From NCBI GenBank assembly GCA_024635585.1, contig JAGXIP010000134.1, positions 1 to 51,327 of the forward strand: a stretch of DNA of 51,327 nucleotides. The letters run 5' to 3'. Under the pieces are notes generated by a model. The model had not been told where the DNA came from. It did no database searches and worked only from the letters and a program-made list of their open reading frames with translations. Made by a program: the position numbers and the translations under genes. Below are positions 1 through 8,482 of this stretch, one piece after another (positions within the stretch are counted from its first letter, which is position 1; each line of letters starts with the position of its first letter). The stretch is from Saccharicrinis sp. (GTDB taxonomy: Bacteria > Bacteroidota > Bacteroidia > Bacteroidales > Marinilabiliaceae).

Positions 1-42
1 CGGCAGGACTTTATTTCGTTTTCTTATGCTGTCTCCGAATAA

Positions 43-888
43 TTAATCCATTGTATCAATTTCGTCGGTATCAAAGCTTTTATTGTATTGGGTCATCGCT
101 TTCAAACTCATTCCCACATTAGAGAATCCACCATCGTGGAAAAGGTTTTGCATGGTTACTTTGCGCGTGAGGTCGCTAAACATGGTAATGCAATATCCAG
201 CACATTCCTCGGCCGTGGCATTACCCAGCGGCGACATGCGTTCCGAAAAATCCATCAATCCGTCGAACCCTTTAACACCGCTACCCGCAGTAGTCATGGT
301 AGGCGACTGCGAAATGGTATTGATTCTCACTTTTTTCTCACGACCGTAAATGTAACCAAAACTACGTCCAATAGACTCTAACAAAGCCTTTGCATCGGCC
401 ATATCATTGTAGCCATAAAATGAACGTTGGGCGGCCACATACGACAAGCCAACTACCGAACCCCACTCATTGATGGCGTTCGATTTAAAAGCTACTTGCA
501 GCATTTTATGAAATGATATGGCAGAGATATCCAATGTTTTGTTCAGATAGTTATAATCTAAATCGTGATAAACTCTTTTTTTACGAACATTGAGCGACAT
601 ACCGATGGAGTGTAAAACAAAATCGATTTTACCACCAAGTAATTCTGTGGATTTAGCGAAAACCTCTTCTAAATCCGCAACGTTTGTCGCATCAGCAGGA
701 ATTACCGGGGCGTTACATTTTTCCGAAAGATCGTTTAACGTTCCCATTCTGCAGGCCACCGGGGTATTTGTTAGTGTAAAAACAGCACCTTGTTCGTGGG
801 CCATTTCAGCTACTTTCCATGCAATGGACATATCGTTCAATGCACCAAAAATAATCCCTCTTTTTCCTTTTAATAAATTATATTCCAT
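43..888 (-). CDS. fabI: Enoyl-[acyl-carrier-protein] reductase (NADH), FabI type
   Basis: Reduces trans-2-enoyl-ACP in the last step of each round of type II fatty acid elongation, in the cytoplasm. The 281-residue product has the atypical short-chain dehydrogenase features of FabI: the nucleotide-binding segment GALNDMSIAW (residues 15-24) in place of the classical TGxxxGxG motif, a SIGMSLN stretch near residue 94, and the catalytic pair Tyr160-x6-Lys167, with a further Tyr150 as in E. coli FabI. Length is slightly above the usual 260-270 because of a short C-terminal tail. The ATG at 888 lies 24 bases downstream of a TAnnTTTG -7 box on the same strand, supporting the start. It appears to be transcribed alone. 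The family is the known target of triclosan-class inhibitors; nothing visible here predicts resistance. Confidence 0.96.
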   Translation of the reverse strand: MEYNLLKGKRGIIFGALNDMSIAWKVAEMAHEQGAVFTLTNTPVACRMGTLNDLSEKCNAPVIPADATNVADLEEVFAKSTELLGGKIDFVLHSIGMSLNVRKKRVYHDLDYNYLNKTLDISAISFHKMLQVAFKSNAINEWGSVVGLSYVAAQRSFYGYNDMADAKALLESIGRSFGYIYGREKKVRINTISQSPTMTTAGSGVKGFDGLMDFSERMSPLGNATAEECAGYCITMFSDLTRKVTMQNLFHDGGFSNVGMSLKAMTQYNKSFDTDEIDTMD

Positions 889-911
889 TTTAATATTCTG
901 TTTTGAGCGTA

Positions 912-919
912 CAAATATA
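912..919 (-). promoter_or_regulatory. Bacteroidota-type -7 box upstream of fabI
   Basis: On the minus strand this reads TATATTTG, a perfect TAnnTTTG -7 element of the phylum's primary sigma factor, 24 bases before the fabI ATG. No good TTTG -33 box is seen at the usual spacing, so only the -7 half is supported. Confidence 0.55.
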
Positions 920-1028
920 CATGATTAAGCCATTGGATGAAACTATCCCGTTCAAATAATTGTGAAACGAATGCAATATGTTAGTTAAAAACGATGACTG
1001 ACACAGATTATCAAACACTCATTCAACT

Positions 1029-1220
1029 ATGAATGTTCACGTAATTAGTCTATTTTCAAAGGATGACATTCTTGTTATTCATAGATTATTCGATATTGAT
1101 TTTAAGGATTTGATACCTCCATTTTTAAAAAACGAAGTAACCAACCATATTAAAACCGCTTTGCGAGAATTAAAAAACAAAAAAATTCAAACTAAAATTA
1201 AAAATCTAGAGGCTGTATAA
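1029..1220 (+). CDS. Small hypothetical protein (doubtful)
   Basis: A 63-residue ORF starting with ATG in the fabI-recN gap. The translation is a plausible soluble, Lys-rich helical peptide ending in KKIQTKIKNLEAV. There is no signal peptide, no recognised family and no visible Shine-Dalgarno site. It sits directly before a block of hairpin repeats, so it could be a gene remnant or a chance ORF. I do not recognise it and assign no function. Confidence 0.25.
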   Translation: MNVHVISLFSKDDILVIHRLFDIDFKDLIPPFLKNEVTNHIKTALRELKNKKIQTKIKNLEAV

Positions 1221-1327
1221 CTGCATGTGTTAAAAATTTGGGTGCTATATGGAATATAGTGGGTAATCCAAGATAACATAGTTGGCATGTTTCAAACGTA
1301 GAAAATGGCCGATATCAATTCAGTACT

Positions 1328-1545
1328 GTTCGCTCTTTCAGAGCTTAGTTACAACGTGTGATACATAGGGTTGAAACCCTATGCTATTACAGATTGGACT
1401 TACAGTCCAAATAATGCAACTCCCGATAACACTGCTAAAGCTCTGAAACCTACCCTTCGGTAGGGCGGGGAGCGAACGGTAACAGCATAGTCCTTTAGGG
1501 CTATGTGGATGAATAGATGCAAACCGAGGGCTGTAAGTCCGACCT
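1328..1545. repeat. REP/BIME-like composite of hairpins
   Basis: Stacked inverted repeats: GTTCGCT (1328-1334) pairs with AGCGAAC (1471-1477); TTTCAGAGCTTAG (about 1336-1348) pairs almost perfectly with CTAAAGCTCTGAAA (1435-1448). Between and around these are smaller hairpins: 1364-1383 (9-base arms), 1394-1410 (TTGGACT/AGTCCAA), 1449-1464 (CCTACC/GGTAGG) and 1486-1505 (8-base arms with one wobble pair). A pyrimidine-purine block near 1528-1543 echoes the GGACTTACAGTCC motif. This is the look of repetitive extragenic palindromes rather than of a gene or riboswitch. Confidence 0.7.
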
Positions 1546-1640
1546 GTATTGAATTGTTGATTTTTATATCAAGCCTTCCTAAGCATTACCCACTAGAAAT
1601 CATACAGAGCCAAATTTGGTAAATAGCATTGGAGTTTTAA

Positions 1641-1666
1641 AACTACTTCTAGTACTTCAAGTAGTT
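1641..1666 (-). terminator. Possible recN transcription terminator
   Basis: AACTACTT (1641-1648) and AAGTAGTT (1659-1666) form a perfect 8-base stem just past the recN stop. On the minus strand the stem is followed by TTTTAAAAC, a weak T-run. The stem is AT-rich, so terminator strength is uncertain. Confidence 0.4.
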
Positions 1667-1670
1667 ACTT

Positions 1671-3332
1671 TTACATCGATTCACCCAGTAGCTCTTTGGC
1701 ATTTACCAATGCTGCTTCGGTTAAGTTACTTCCGCTTAACATTTTGGCTATTTCTGTTATCCTAGCATCGTAATCGAGTTTTTGGATACCGGTTTGGGTA
1801 TCGGTGCTGCTATCGGTTTTATATACTTTGTAGTGATGCTTTCCTTTTACGGCTATTTGTGGCAGGTGCGTAATGCTGATTACCTGAATGTTTTGAGCTA
1901 TTTGCTGCATGATGCTGCCCATTTTATCGGCCACCTCCCCCGATACCCCTGTATCTATTTCATCAAATATGATCGTAGGCAAGCCTTTAGATTCTGATAA
2001 CAGGGCTTTAATACACAACATAACCCTCGACATCTCTCCACCGGAAGCCACCTTTGGTATGGCTGCTAACTCACCCTTTTTATTGGCCGAAAACTGGAAG
2101 TCGACATCATCGCGTCCATGCGCGGTAAATTCTTTTAGTTGGCTGCACTCCACCACCAAACGGGCATTGGGCATACCCAACTCTAGCAATTGTGCTACAA
2201 TTTGTTTTTCGATGGCTGGTATCACTTTTTTGCGCGAGTCGGTTAGTGCTTTGCCCGACACTTCGAGCGTTTTGTGTGCTGCATCGATGTCCTTATTCAG
2301 TTGCTGCAAATCCTCATCGAAGGACGATATTTTGGTAAGCTGTGCTGCCAAACTATCCCTAATTGCAATGAGAGCCTGCAAACTATCCACCCGGTGTTTC
2401 TGTTGTAGTGCGTATAGCTGGTCGAGCCTGAAACCAACAAATTCTAGTCGTTCGGGATCATGCTCAATACGTTCCATTCTATCTTCGAGTTCTTTGGCCA
2501 ACTCATCCAGGTCGATATAGGCGGATTCGGCTCTTTTGGCCCACTCCTCTCCTTGCGGAATAAAAGCGGCAATTTTTTCAATATGACGGGTCACATCTTT
2601 TAGGTTTGCTAATAACGGTAATTCGTCGCCACTAAGTATCTTCGCACTTTCAAAAAGATGACCTTTTATTTCTTCGGCATGAGCCAACATTTCTCTTTCC
2701 TGTTCCAACTCTTCCTGCTCGCCTTCAACGAGTTTAAACCGCTCCAACTCGTCAAACTGAAACTGCATGTAATCAGCTTCTAGCTTAAGTTGGGCATTTT
2801 GATCGGCAAGTTGATTTTTTTTCTTTACCAAGGCATTGTATGTCTTATAATCTATGGCATACCTATCCTTTAGCTGCGTGTTATTGGCCACGGTATCAAT
2901 CACGTTAAGCTGAAAACCACTTTCGCCCAAAAGCAGATTTTGATGCTGTGAGTGTATATCAATAAGTTTGAGTGATATATCTTTTAAAAAACCAAGATTT
3001 ACCGGCGTATCGTTAATAAAAGCCCGGGATTTGCCTGTTGCCAGCACTTCGCGGCGTATGGTGGTTTCTTCGGCATAATCCACATCTTCCTGCTCGAACA
3101 AAGCTTTAAAACCATAACCGGTAATATTGAATATCGCCTCTACAACGCTTTTTTTATCCTTATCTTTTAATACAGATACATCGCTACGTTGGCCCAAAAC
3201 TAGTGAAAGCGCTCCCAAAATAATAGATTTCCCGGCTCCCGTTTCACCGGTTATTACCGAAAAACCATTTTCAAAGTCTATTTCTACCTGATCGATTAAG
3301 GCGTAATTTGAAACAAATAATGATTTGAGCAT
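1671..3332 (-). CDS. recN: DNA repair protein RecN
   Basis: SMC-like ATPase of recombinational double-strand break repair, acting in the cytoplasm. The 553-residue product has the expected length and layout: Walker A GETGAGKS at residues 29-36, a long Gln/Glu/Lys-rich coiled-coil centre (about 160-380), the ABC signature region ASGGEMSRVML, and Walker B IIFDEIDTGVSG with the first Asp near residue 457, followed by the SITHLPQIA switch histidine segment. It is the last gene of the bamD-rpoZ-coaBC-porD-recN block, 14 bases after the stop of porD, so it is probably cotranscribed. This order recurs in Bacteroidota. No LexA-like operator was seen in front of it, so its expression probably follows the operon. 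Confidence 0.95.
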   Translation of the reverse strand: MLKSLFVSNYALIDQVEIDFENGFSVITGETGAGKSIILGALSLVLGQRSDVSVLKDKDKKSVVEAIFNITGYGFKALFEQEDVDYAEETTIRREVLATGKSRAFINDTPVNLGFLKDISLKLIDIHSQHQNLLLGESGFQLNVIDTVANNTQLKDRYAIDYKTYNALVKKKNQLADQNAQLKLEADYMQFQFDELERFKLVEGEQEELEQEREMLAHAEEIKGHLFESAKILSGDELPLLANLKDVTRHIEKIAAFIPQGEEWAKRAESAYIDLDELAKELEDRMERIEHDPERLEFVGFRLDQLYALQQKHRVDSLQALIAIRDSLAAQLTKISSFDEDLQQLNKDIDAAHKTLEVSGKALTDSRKKVIPAIEKQIVAQLLELGMPNARLVVECSQLKEFTAHGRDDVDFQFSANKKGELAAIPKVASGGEMSRVMLCIKALLSESKGLPTIIFDEIDTGVSGEVADKMGSIMQQIAQNIQVISITHLPQIAVKGKHHYKVYKTDSSTDTQTGIQKLDYDARITEIAKMLSGSNLTEAALVNAKELLGESM

Positions 3333-3346
3333 ATAGGATTGGCTAA

Positions 3347-4249
3347 TTATTGGTTACCCGAAATTGATTTATTGTATTTGGTGGCATTGGCCGGATCAAC
3401 TTCTGAAAGAATCTCTATTGCTCTTCCTTTTTCCATTGAAAATGATTCTGAAAAAATATTGATCAATTCTTCCGACTTAGCGTCGAAAAAAACTTGTACG
3501 GCAAATGATCCAGGTTTGGCACGGTGCACCTTTTGCAGCTTTTCGATGGCGGCTAGCACCTCTTTACGGCCTTCTTCAGGCTTATCATTCATAACATCCA
3601 GACCTTGACGATGGTATTGGTACATACAGTCGCGTAGGGGTCGGTGCTGCTCGTTAAGATAGTTTTCGACCAGCCAGTATCTGTTGCGAGTACTTTCGAA
3701 AGAACGCCATCCCTTTTGAGGCGAATTTTGAGCCTGATTAACAATATCTTGAGCCTTTTCCATGTATTTAGTGCCACCCATTTTTGAAAACGAATCGTAA
3801 TCGTAACCCAATATCACGTAAGCATAATAAGCCAATACACCCACCAAATTGCTTTCGAACGAGTTAGGATTATAAATCAAAGGCTCAAATTCGGCGTATC
3901 GGAAATCAAAATCCTGATCGAGATAATTTAACATCACGGAGCTATAAGCCGAATTATAAATTGGCCGCCGTGATTGAATCTGAACAGTGCCTGTAAAGTC
4001 GTCAACCGATTTTATCTCTTTGATGTTTATCATGATGCTACACTGAATCCGTTCCTCAGGGCTATACACGTTATCTGTCCATTTTTGGCCATTCATAAAC
4101 TCTATAATGGCTGTTTGCATGGTTTCAAAAACCTGCTTATTGGTACCCTGTACGCTGGGTGCAACTACCGAAACGGAACACTGCAATTCCTGCGCATCGG
4201 TAATACGGGTTAGCGACAATAGCAAAATTAAGAGTGCAATTTTTTTCAC
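3347..4249 (-). CDS. porD: PorD-like (DUF4835) secreted protein
   Basis: A 300-residue exported protein with a clear signal peptide (Lys-Lys, then a Leu/Ile-rich core, ending near DAQ at about residue 20). The body matches the Bacteroidota-specific DUF4835 family by its features: an early Cys-Ser-Val segment, the FNGxxW-like stretch around FMNGQKWT, an LGYDYDSF motif, NRYWLVENYL, and a C-terminal FFDAKSEELINIF segment. DUF4835 is also called PorD and linked to type IX secretion and gliding; that role is family knowledge, not visible here. It overlaps the coaBC stop by four bases (ATGA), so the two are translationally coupled. Placement between coaBC and recN is the usual context. Confidence 0.82.
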   Translation of the reverse strand: MKKIALLILLLSLTRITDAQELQCSVSVVAPSVQGTNKQVFETMQTAIIEFMNGQKWTDNVYSPEERIQCSIMINIKEIKSVDDFTGTVQIQSRRPIYNSAYSSVMLNYLDQDFDFRYAEFEPLIYNPNSFESNLVGVLAYYAYVILGYDYDSFSKMGGTKYMEKAQDIVNQAQNSPQKGWRSFESTRNRYWLVENYLNEQHRPLRDCMYQYHRQGLDVMNDKPEEGRKEVLAAIEKLQKVHRAKPGSFAVQVFFDAKSEELINIFSESFSMEKGRAIEILSEVDPANATKYNKSISGNQ

Positions 4250-5478
4250 GATGTTGGTTGTTTTAATGAAAGCGATATCAGCTTATCCACGATATCTTCG
4301 GCCACCTTGCGTTTACTTTTTAACGCAAACTCTTGTATATTATTATTTCTGTCGATGATCGTCACCTGATTTGTATCAACACCAAAACCAGCTCCCTTGT
4401 TTTCCAGAGAATTTAATACGATAAAATCGAGGTTTTTTTGTGTCAGCTTTTTTAAGGCATTTTGCGCCGCATTATCTGTTTCCAGGGCAAAACCAACCAG
4501 CAACTGCTCCTTGGTTTTTATGTTACCCAAGTTTTGCGCAATATCCTCGGTGGCATGTAGCTGCAAGATGAGTTCGCTTTCGCTGCTTTTTATTTTTTTG
4601 TCTGCCTTAACAGTTGGCGTGTAATCGGCTACGGCGGCACTTAATACTGCCCCTTGGCATGTTGGGAAGTGTTTTAGGCATTCCTCATTCATTTCCTGTG
4701 CCGACTCCACAGGAACGACGCGAATTCGTGGATGTTCAGTTTTAACATGAACTGGGCCGGATATTAAAATAACCTCAGCACCTTTTTCGGCTAGCACTTC
4801 TGCAATTTGATAACCCATTTTGCCACTGGAAAAATTACCAATGTATCGCACCGGGTCAATTCGTTCATAGGTTGGTCCGGCATTTACCAGAAATTTTTGT
4901 CCACTAAGAGCTCCTTTAGTTTGTTCTATTTGACCACTAAAAAATGCCTTTATGGTTTTTACAATATTTTCGGGCTCCTCCATCCTTCCTTTGCCATGCA
5001 GTCCACTGGCCAGCTCACCCACTCCGGGTTCAATAATATATGCACCGTTGGCAGCCAAGGTTTCTAAGTTTTTTAGATTTGCCGGATGCCGGTACATATC
5101 CAAATCCATAGCAGGTGCTATAAAAACGGGGCATTTGGCCGAAAGGAAGGTGGTGAGCAGCAAGTTATCGCATATGCCCGAGGCCATTTTACCCATAGTA
5201 TTTGCCGAAGCAGGGGCTATGAGCATTAAATCTGCCCATAATCCTAAATCGACATGGCTATGCCAGGTTCCATCCGCACTTTCGAAAAAAGAACCCAGCA
5301 CCGGTTTTCCCGATAAGGCCGACATGGTAACAGGCGAAATGAACTCTTTTGCGGCACGGGTCATAATAACCTGTACATCAGCTGCTTCTTTTGTTAAAAA
5401 ACGCAACAGATAAGCTGCTTTATAAGCTGCAATACTGCCGGTAATACCCAAAATTATTTTTTTATCTTTCAATATCAT
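4246..5478 (-). CDS. coaBC: Bifunctional phosphopantothenoylcysteine decarboxylase / phosphopantothenate-cysteine ligase
   Basis: Makes 4'-phosphopantetheine precursor from 4'-phosphopantothenate and cysteine in coenzyme A synthesis. The 410 residues cover both halves. The N-terminal flavoprotein decarboxylase (about 1-180) shows LGITGSIAAYKA, the catalytic-His segment SHVDLGLWADLMLIAPASAN, and the PAMDLDMYRHPA block. The C-terminal ligase (about 195-405) shows LVNAGPTYERIDPVRYIGNFSSGKMG, AAVADYTP and the KxKK-like patch. Length fits the family. It is 125 bases downstream of rpoZ, a larger gap than others in the block, containing an AT-rich inverted repeat, so partial uncoupling from the upstream genes is possible. 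Confidence 0.95.
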   Translation of the reverse strand: MILKDKKIILGITGSIAAYKAAYLLRFLTKEAADVQVIMTRAAKEFISPVTMSALSGKPVLGSFFESADGTWHSHVDLGLWADLMLIAPASANTMGKMASGICDNLLLTTFLSAKCPVFIAPAMDLDMYRHPANLKNLETLAANGAYIIEPGVGELASGLHGKGRMEEPENIVKTIKAFFSGQIEQTKGALSGQKFLVNAGPTYERIDPVRYIGNFSSGKMGYQIAEVLAEKGAEVILISGPVHVKTEHPRIRVVPVESAQEMNEECLKHFPTCQGAVLSAAVADYTPTVKADKKIKSSESELILQLHATEDIAQNLGNIKTKEQLLVGFALETDNAAQNALKKLTQKNLDFIVLNSLENKGAGFGVDTNQVTIIDRNNNIQEFALKSKRKVAEDIVDKLISLSLKQPTS

Positions 5479-5493
5479 AATGCCTAAAAATAA

Positions 5494-5534
5494 AAAAAGA
5501 TAAAAGAAATATGAAAAACCTCCTTTATCTTTTT
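5494..5534. repeat. AT-rich perfect inverted repeat in rpoZ-coaBC gap
   Basis: AAAAAGATAAA (5494-5504) and TTTATCTTTTT (5524-5534) are exact reverse complements separated by 19 bases. It lies just upstream of coaBC on the transcribed strand. It could be a weak attenuator or a protein-binding site; the low GC makes a strong RNA hairpin unlikely. Confidence 0.45.
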
Positions 5535-5603
5535 GTTTTTAATGCAAGCACCTGGCCCCTTTGGGTTTGCCAAGGTTAAAACTACTGTTCACAGGAATAT
5601 ACC

Positions 5604-5930
5604 TTATGCTTCCTCTTTATTAGGATTGCGGTGATACACATTTTTATCTACAAACTCCTGTGTAGCAATAGATGATGCCTTAGGTAATCTTTCGTAGAAT
5701 CGTGAAATTTCAATTTGCTCGCGATTTTCGAAAACCTCTTCCAGGTTATCGGTATAAGAAGCAAATTCGAGAAGCTTTTTATTCAACTCCTCTTTCATTT
5801 CTACACTTATTTGATTTGCCCTTTTAGCGATAATATTTACCGACTCGTAAATATTTCCGGTATCATCCGACAACTTTTTTGTGTCCCAAGTAATGGTAGT
5901 GCTGGGAGCATTTGATTTTTTATAATCCAT
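5604..5930 (-). CDS. rpoZ: RNA polymerase omega subunit, Rpb6 type
   Basis: A 108-residue protein of the form of omega found in Bacteroidota, which is longer and more diverged than enterobacterial omega. The Rpb6/omega core is seen around GNIYESVNIIAKRANQIS (about residues 26-43), corresponding to the conserved R-A-x-Q-I helix that contacts beta-prime, followed by helical sequence KEELNKKLLEFASY. Its setting immediately downstream of bamD (42 bases) and upstream of coaBC is the standard one; in many bacteria omega likewise neighbours coaBC. Charged N and C termini without membrane segments agree with a cytoplasmic RNA polymerase assembly role. Confidence 0.85.
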   Translation of the reverse strand: MDYKKSNAPSTTITWDTKKLSDDTGNIYESVNIIAKRANQISVEMKEELNKKLLEFASYTDNLEEVFENREQIEISRFYERLPKASSIATQEFVDKNVYHRNPNKEEA

Positions 5931-5972
5931 AATTTATATCTATTATATATATCCTCTATTTTTTTATCACTT

Positions 5973-6785
5973 TTAATTTACCTCTTCAAACTGAATATCT
6001 TTGGACGCACTGTTATATATTTTAACTGCTTTGCTTAAATATTGACTTTCAGGAAACTCGTTGATAAACGAAAAATATTCGTCAATGGCCTCACGCATCC
6101 TCTCCTCCTTTTTTGCAGGAACACTGTTAACCGCCTGAATATACTTTGATTCCAAAATCAGGAACGACAATTCTTCGCGATATTTGGTATCTGGAAAATC
6201 CTTTAAGCTATTTTGTGCCGCAATTACAGCCGACAGGTAGTTATTTCCCATATAATCTCCCAGATCGAAATACAACTTGGCACCGAGATAAGATTTGTAC
6301 ACCAATTTATCCCTGAGTTCGTCCATCAACCTATTGGCCTCGGCCACTCTTCCGCTAGAGGGATAGAGATTTACAAAAAGCTGAAATTCATTAAGGGCAT
6401 TATTGGTATCTGTTTGGTCTAAACGGGCTTTAGGAGATGTCATATAATAACAATAACCGCTCATAAACTGGCACTCTTCGTTTAATTTACTGGCCGGAAA
6501 TGTTTTTACAAACTGGCGATAATAATGTCCTGCCATAATGTAATCGCCTAAACCATAAAGACTTTTGGCATAAGTATAATTAATGGTTTCAGCTTTGTCG
6601 GTACCTCTAAAAACACCTTGTAATTCATTCAACAATGTTGCAGCTCTCATGTAATCTTCCTTTTCAAAATATTCCATTGCTTTGGTATATTTGAACTCAT
6701 AATCGGTACTTTTTAATACCTTTTGGTAATTACTACAACTAAATAAGAGGGGGACGAGGATTATGGCCACAAAAAATTTTCTCAT
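5973..6785 (-). CDS. bamD: Outer membrane assembly lipoprotein BamD
   Basis: Lipoprotein subunit of the BAM outer-membrane beta-barrel insertion machine. I choose the ATG at 6785, not an upstream in-frame start at 6956, because it gives a lipoprotein signal MRKFFVAIILVPLLFSCSNY with a lipobox (LFSC, Cys at about residue 17), and because a promoter at 6894-6923 lies inside the longer version. The mature 270-residue protein consists of TPR-like helices: DYEFKYTKAMEYFEKEDY, TINYTYAKSLYGLGDY, and a central LNEFQLFVNLYPSSGRV with the BamD signature of five TPRs. It opens the bamD-rpoZ-coaBC-porD-recN block and is divergent from the oxoamine synthase gene. Confidence 0.9.
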   Translation of the reverse strand: MRKFFVAIILVPLLFSCSNYQKVLKSTDYEFKYTKAMEYFEKEDYMRAATLLNELQGVFRGTDKAETINYTYAKSLYGLGDYIMAGHYYRQFVKTFPASKLNEECQFMSGYCYYMTSPKARLDQTDTNNALNEFQLFVNLYPSSGRVAEANRLMDELRDKLVYKSYLGAKLYFDLGDYMGNNYLSAVIAAQNSLKDFPDTKYREELSFLILESKYIQAVNSVPAKKEERMREAIDEYFSFINEFPESQYLSKAVKIYNSASKDIQFEEVN

Positions 6786-6893
6786 CAAACGAATGGTTAT
6801 TTTAAGATTAAAATAGACGTAATGCACTGTAATAAAACCTTGTAACAAGCCTGATAAACAAGTAAAGTAAAAGCTTTTATCTTTAACAACGTG

Positions 6894-6923
6894 CAAAGAT
6901 AAGCTTTTAATATCAAATACAAA
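6894..6923 (-). promoter_or_regulatory. Promoter for bamD operon
   Basis: On the minus strand: TTTTG (6924-6920), 18 bases, then TATCTTTG (6901-6894). This fits the phylum's TTTG / TAnnTTTG promoter well. Predicted transcripts would have a leader of roughly 100 bases before the bamD ATG at 6785. Confidence 0.7.
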
Positions 6924-7028
6924 AGTAAATATACACTTGCAAAAAGCTACAAGCAATAATTAATTTGCCAATTTCCAGCGTACTTAGTCGTAATATTTTT
7001 GCAGAACTAGTTTTTTGTGACGTTTAGA

Positions 7029-7058
7029 TTTTTTGATTATTAAAAAAGCTTATCTTTG
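7029..7058 (+). promoter_or_regulatory. Promoter for oxoamine synthase gene
   Basis: TATCTTTG at 7051-7058 is a perfect TAnnTTTG -7 box, 29 bases before the GTG start. A TTTG lies at 7032-7035 but the 15-base spacing is shorter than usual, so the -33 assignment is less sure. Confidence 0.6.
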
Positions 7059-7087
7059 CGCCCATTAATTCATAAAATATATACAAC

Positions 7088-8341
7088 GTGGATATTTTTG
7101 ATAAAATAAAGAAAACGATGGGACCTCTAGGTCGATATGGAAAAGCTGCACACGGCTATTTTATATTCCCTAAGTTAGAAGGACAAATTGATTCTAAAAT
7201 GAAATTTAGAGGCAAGGAGGTACTTACCTGGAGTTTAAACAACTATTTGGGTTTGGCCAACCATCCCGAAGTACGTAAAGCTGATGCCGAAGCTGCGGCG
7301 GAGTATGGCCTTGGTTATCCCATGGGAGCTCGAATGATGTCGGGCCACACCAGCTTACATGAAGAGTTAGAATCCAAACTAGCCGACTTTGTAGGCAAAA
7401 ATGACTCTTACCTTCTTAACTTTGGTTACCAAGGAATGGTATCTATTATTGATACTTTGTGTTCGAGAAATGACGTTATCGTTTACGACTCTGAATCACA
7501 TGCTTGCATCATGGACGGCATATTCCTGCACAAAGCCAAAGGTGGTAAAAGCTTTGTTTTTCCGCACAATGACATGGAGCGCTGCGAAAAAATGTTGGGC
7601 TTTGCTACCAAAAGAGCCGAAGAAACAGGTGGCGGTATAATGGTGATTACCGAAGGTGTATTCGGAATGGCCGGCGACTTGGGTGCTTTGGATAAAATAG
7701 TTGCCTTAAAAGAAAAATATAATTTCCGTTTGCTCGTTGACGATGCTCACGGTTTTGGTACCATGGGGAAAACAGGTGCAGGCAGCGCTGAGCATTTTGG
7801 CGTAACCGATAAGGTAGATGTACTCTTTTGTACTTTTGCTAAGTCAATGGCCAGCATAGGCGCTTTTGTTGCAGCCGATGAAGATGTAGTAAATTACCTG
7901 CGTTACAATATGCGATCGCAAATATATGCCAAATCACTTCCTATGCCTTTGGTTGTGGGTGCTTTAAAAAGGTTGGAGCTGTTGAAAACCAAGCCCGAGC
8001 TTAAAGAAAATCTTTGGACCATTGTTAACGCCCTGCAAAAAGGATTAAGAGAACAAGGTTTTGACCTGGGTGTAACAGAATCGCCTGTAACGCCGGTATT
8101 CTTAAACGGCTCAGTACCTGAAGCTACCCAGCTGACTATGGATTTAAGAGAAAACTATAACATTTTCTGCTCTATTGTAGTTTATCCGGTAATACCTAAA
8201 GATAAGTTGATGCTGCGTATTATACCTACAGCGGTACATACACTCGAAGAGGTTGAATATACCATTAAAGCTTTTGCCGAAGTAAAAGAAAAATTACTTG
8301 CCGGTAAATATCAAAGCGATAAAATTGCCAATATTTTTTAA
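7088..8341 (+). CDS. Alpha-oxoamine synthase (serine palmitoyltransferase / cysteate acyltransferase-like)
   Basis: PLP enzyme of fold type I, 417 residues, starting with GTG. Members condense an amino acid with an acyl thioester and release CO2. Visible residues: His138 in ESHAC (stacks on PLP), Asp218 and His221 in DDAHGFGT, and the Schiff-base Lys252 in TFAKSMASIGAF. The short N-terminal extension GPLGRYGKAAHGYFIFPKLEG is seen in a Bacteroidota subgroup. The substrate is not readable from sequence: candidates are serine (sphingolipids), cysteate (capnine-type sulfonolipids tied to gliding in this phylum) or glycine (2-amino-3-ketobutyrate). A biotin role is less likely because no other bio genes are near. 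It stands alone, with its own promoter, and ends at a bidirectional terminator. Confidence 0.85.
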   Translation: MDIFDKIKKTMGPLGRYGKAAHGYFIFPKLEGQIDSKMKFRGKEVLTWSLNNYLGLANHPEVRKADAEAAAEYGLGYPMGARMMSGHTSLHEELESKLADFVGKNDSYLLNFGYQGMVSIIDTLCSRNDVIVYDSESHACIMDGIFLHKAKGGKSFVFPHNDMERCEKMLGFATKRAEETGGGIMVITEGVFGMAGDLGALDKIVALKEKYNFRLLVDDAHGFGTMGKTGAGSAEHFGVTDKVDVLFCTFAKSMASIGAFVAADEDVVNYLRYNMRSQIYAKSLPMPLVVGALKRLELLKTKPELKENLWTIVNALQKGLREQGFDLGVTESPVTPVFLNGSVPEATQLTMDLRENYNIFCSIVVYPVIPKDKLMLRIIPTAVHTLEEVEYTIKAFAEVKEKLLAGKYQSDKIANIF

Positions 8342-8349
8342 GGCTGCAT

Positions 8350-8422
8350 GATAGACTGTTAGATAATAGATTATTAGATAATAGACATTAGACTCATTTA
8401 CAGATGTCAGATTATCAATACC
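8350..8422. repeat. Degenerate AGATAATAGA-type tract
   Basis: Several imperfect copies of TTAGATAATAGA-like words follow the oxoamine synthase stop. Similar tracts occur in other spacers of this window (about 22624-22680, 34736-34888, 35966-36060, 47476-47530). Confidence 0.55.
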
Positions 8423-8482
8423 AAAAGCCTATTATTTGGATGGTTTATAGAATGTAACAAAATGTTGATATTATACTGTAAC

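Larger units (their letters stand above)
1221..1670. other. Gene-free spacer holding a REP-like hairpin block
   Basis: This 450-base gap before the 3' end of recN contains no convincing coding sequence. Its centre (1328-1545) is a cluster of short perfect inverted repeats, described separately, and its right end has a terminator-like hairpin for recN. Confidence 0.6.

Noticed and set aside
1328-1545. Reading the palindrome cluster as a CRISPR array or riboswitch
   Set aside because: There are no equal repeats with regular unique spacers, no cas genes, and the hairpins lie downstream of genes on both sides rather than in a leader.
1909-2520. Plus-strand 203-residue ORF inside recN
   Set aside because: Ser-rich antisense translation of the RecN coiled coil; no independent evidence.
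6786-6956. Extension of bamD to an upstream ATG at 6956
   Set aside because: The extra 57 residues would precede a perfect lipoprotein signal and the stretch contains the best promoter in the area.
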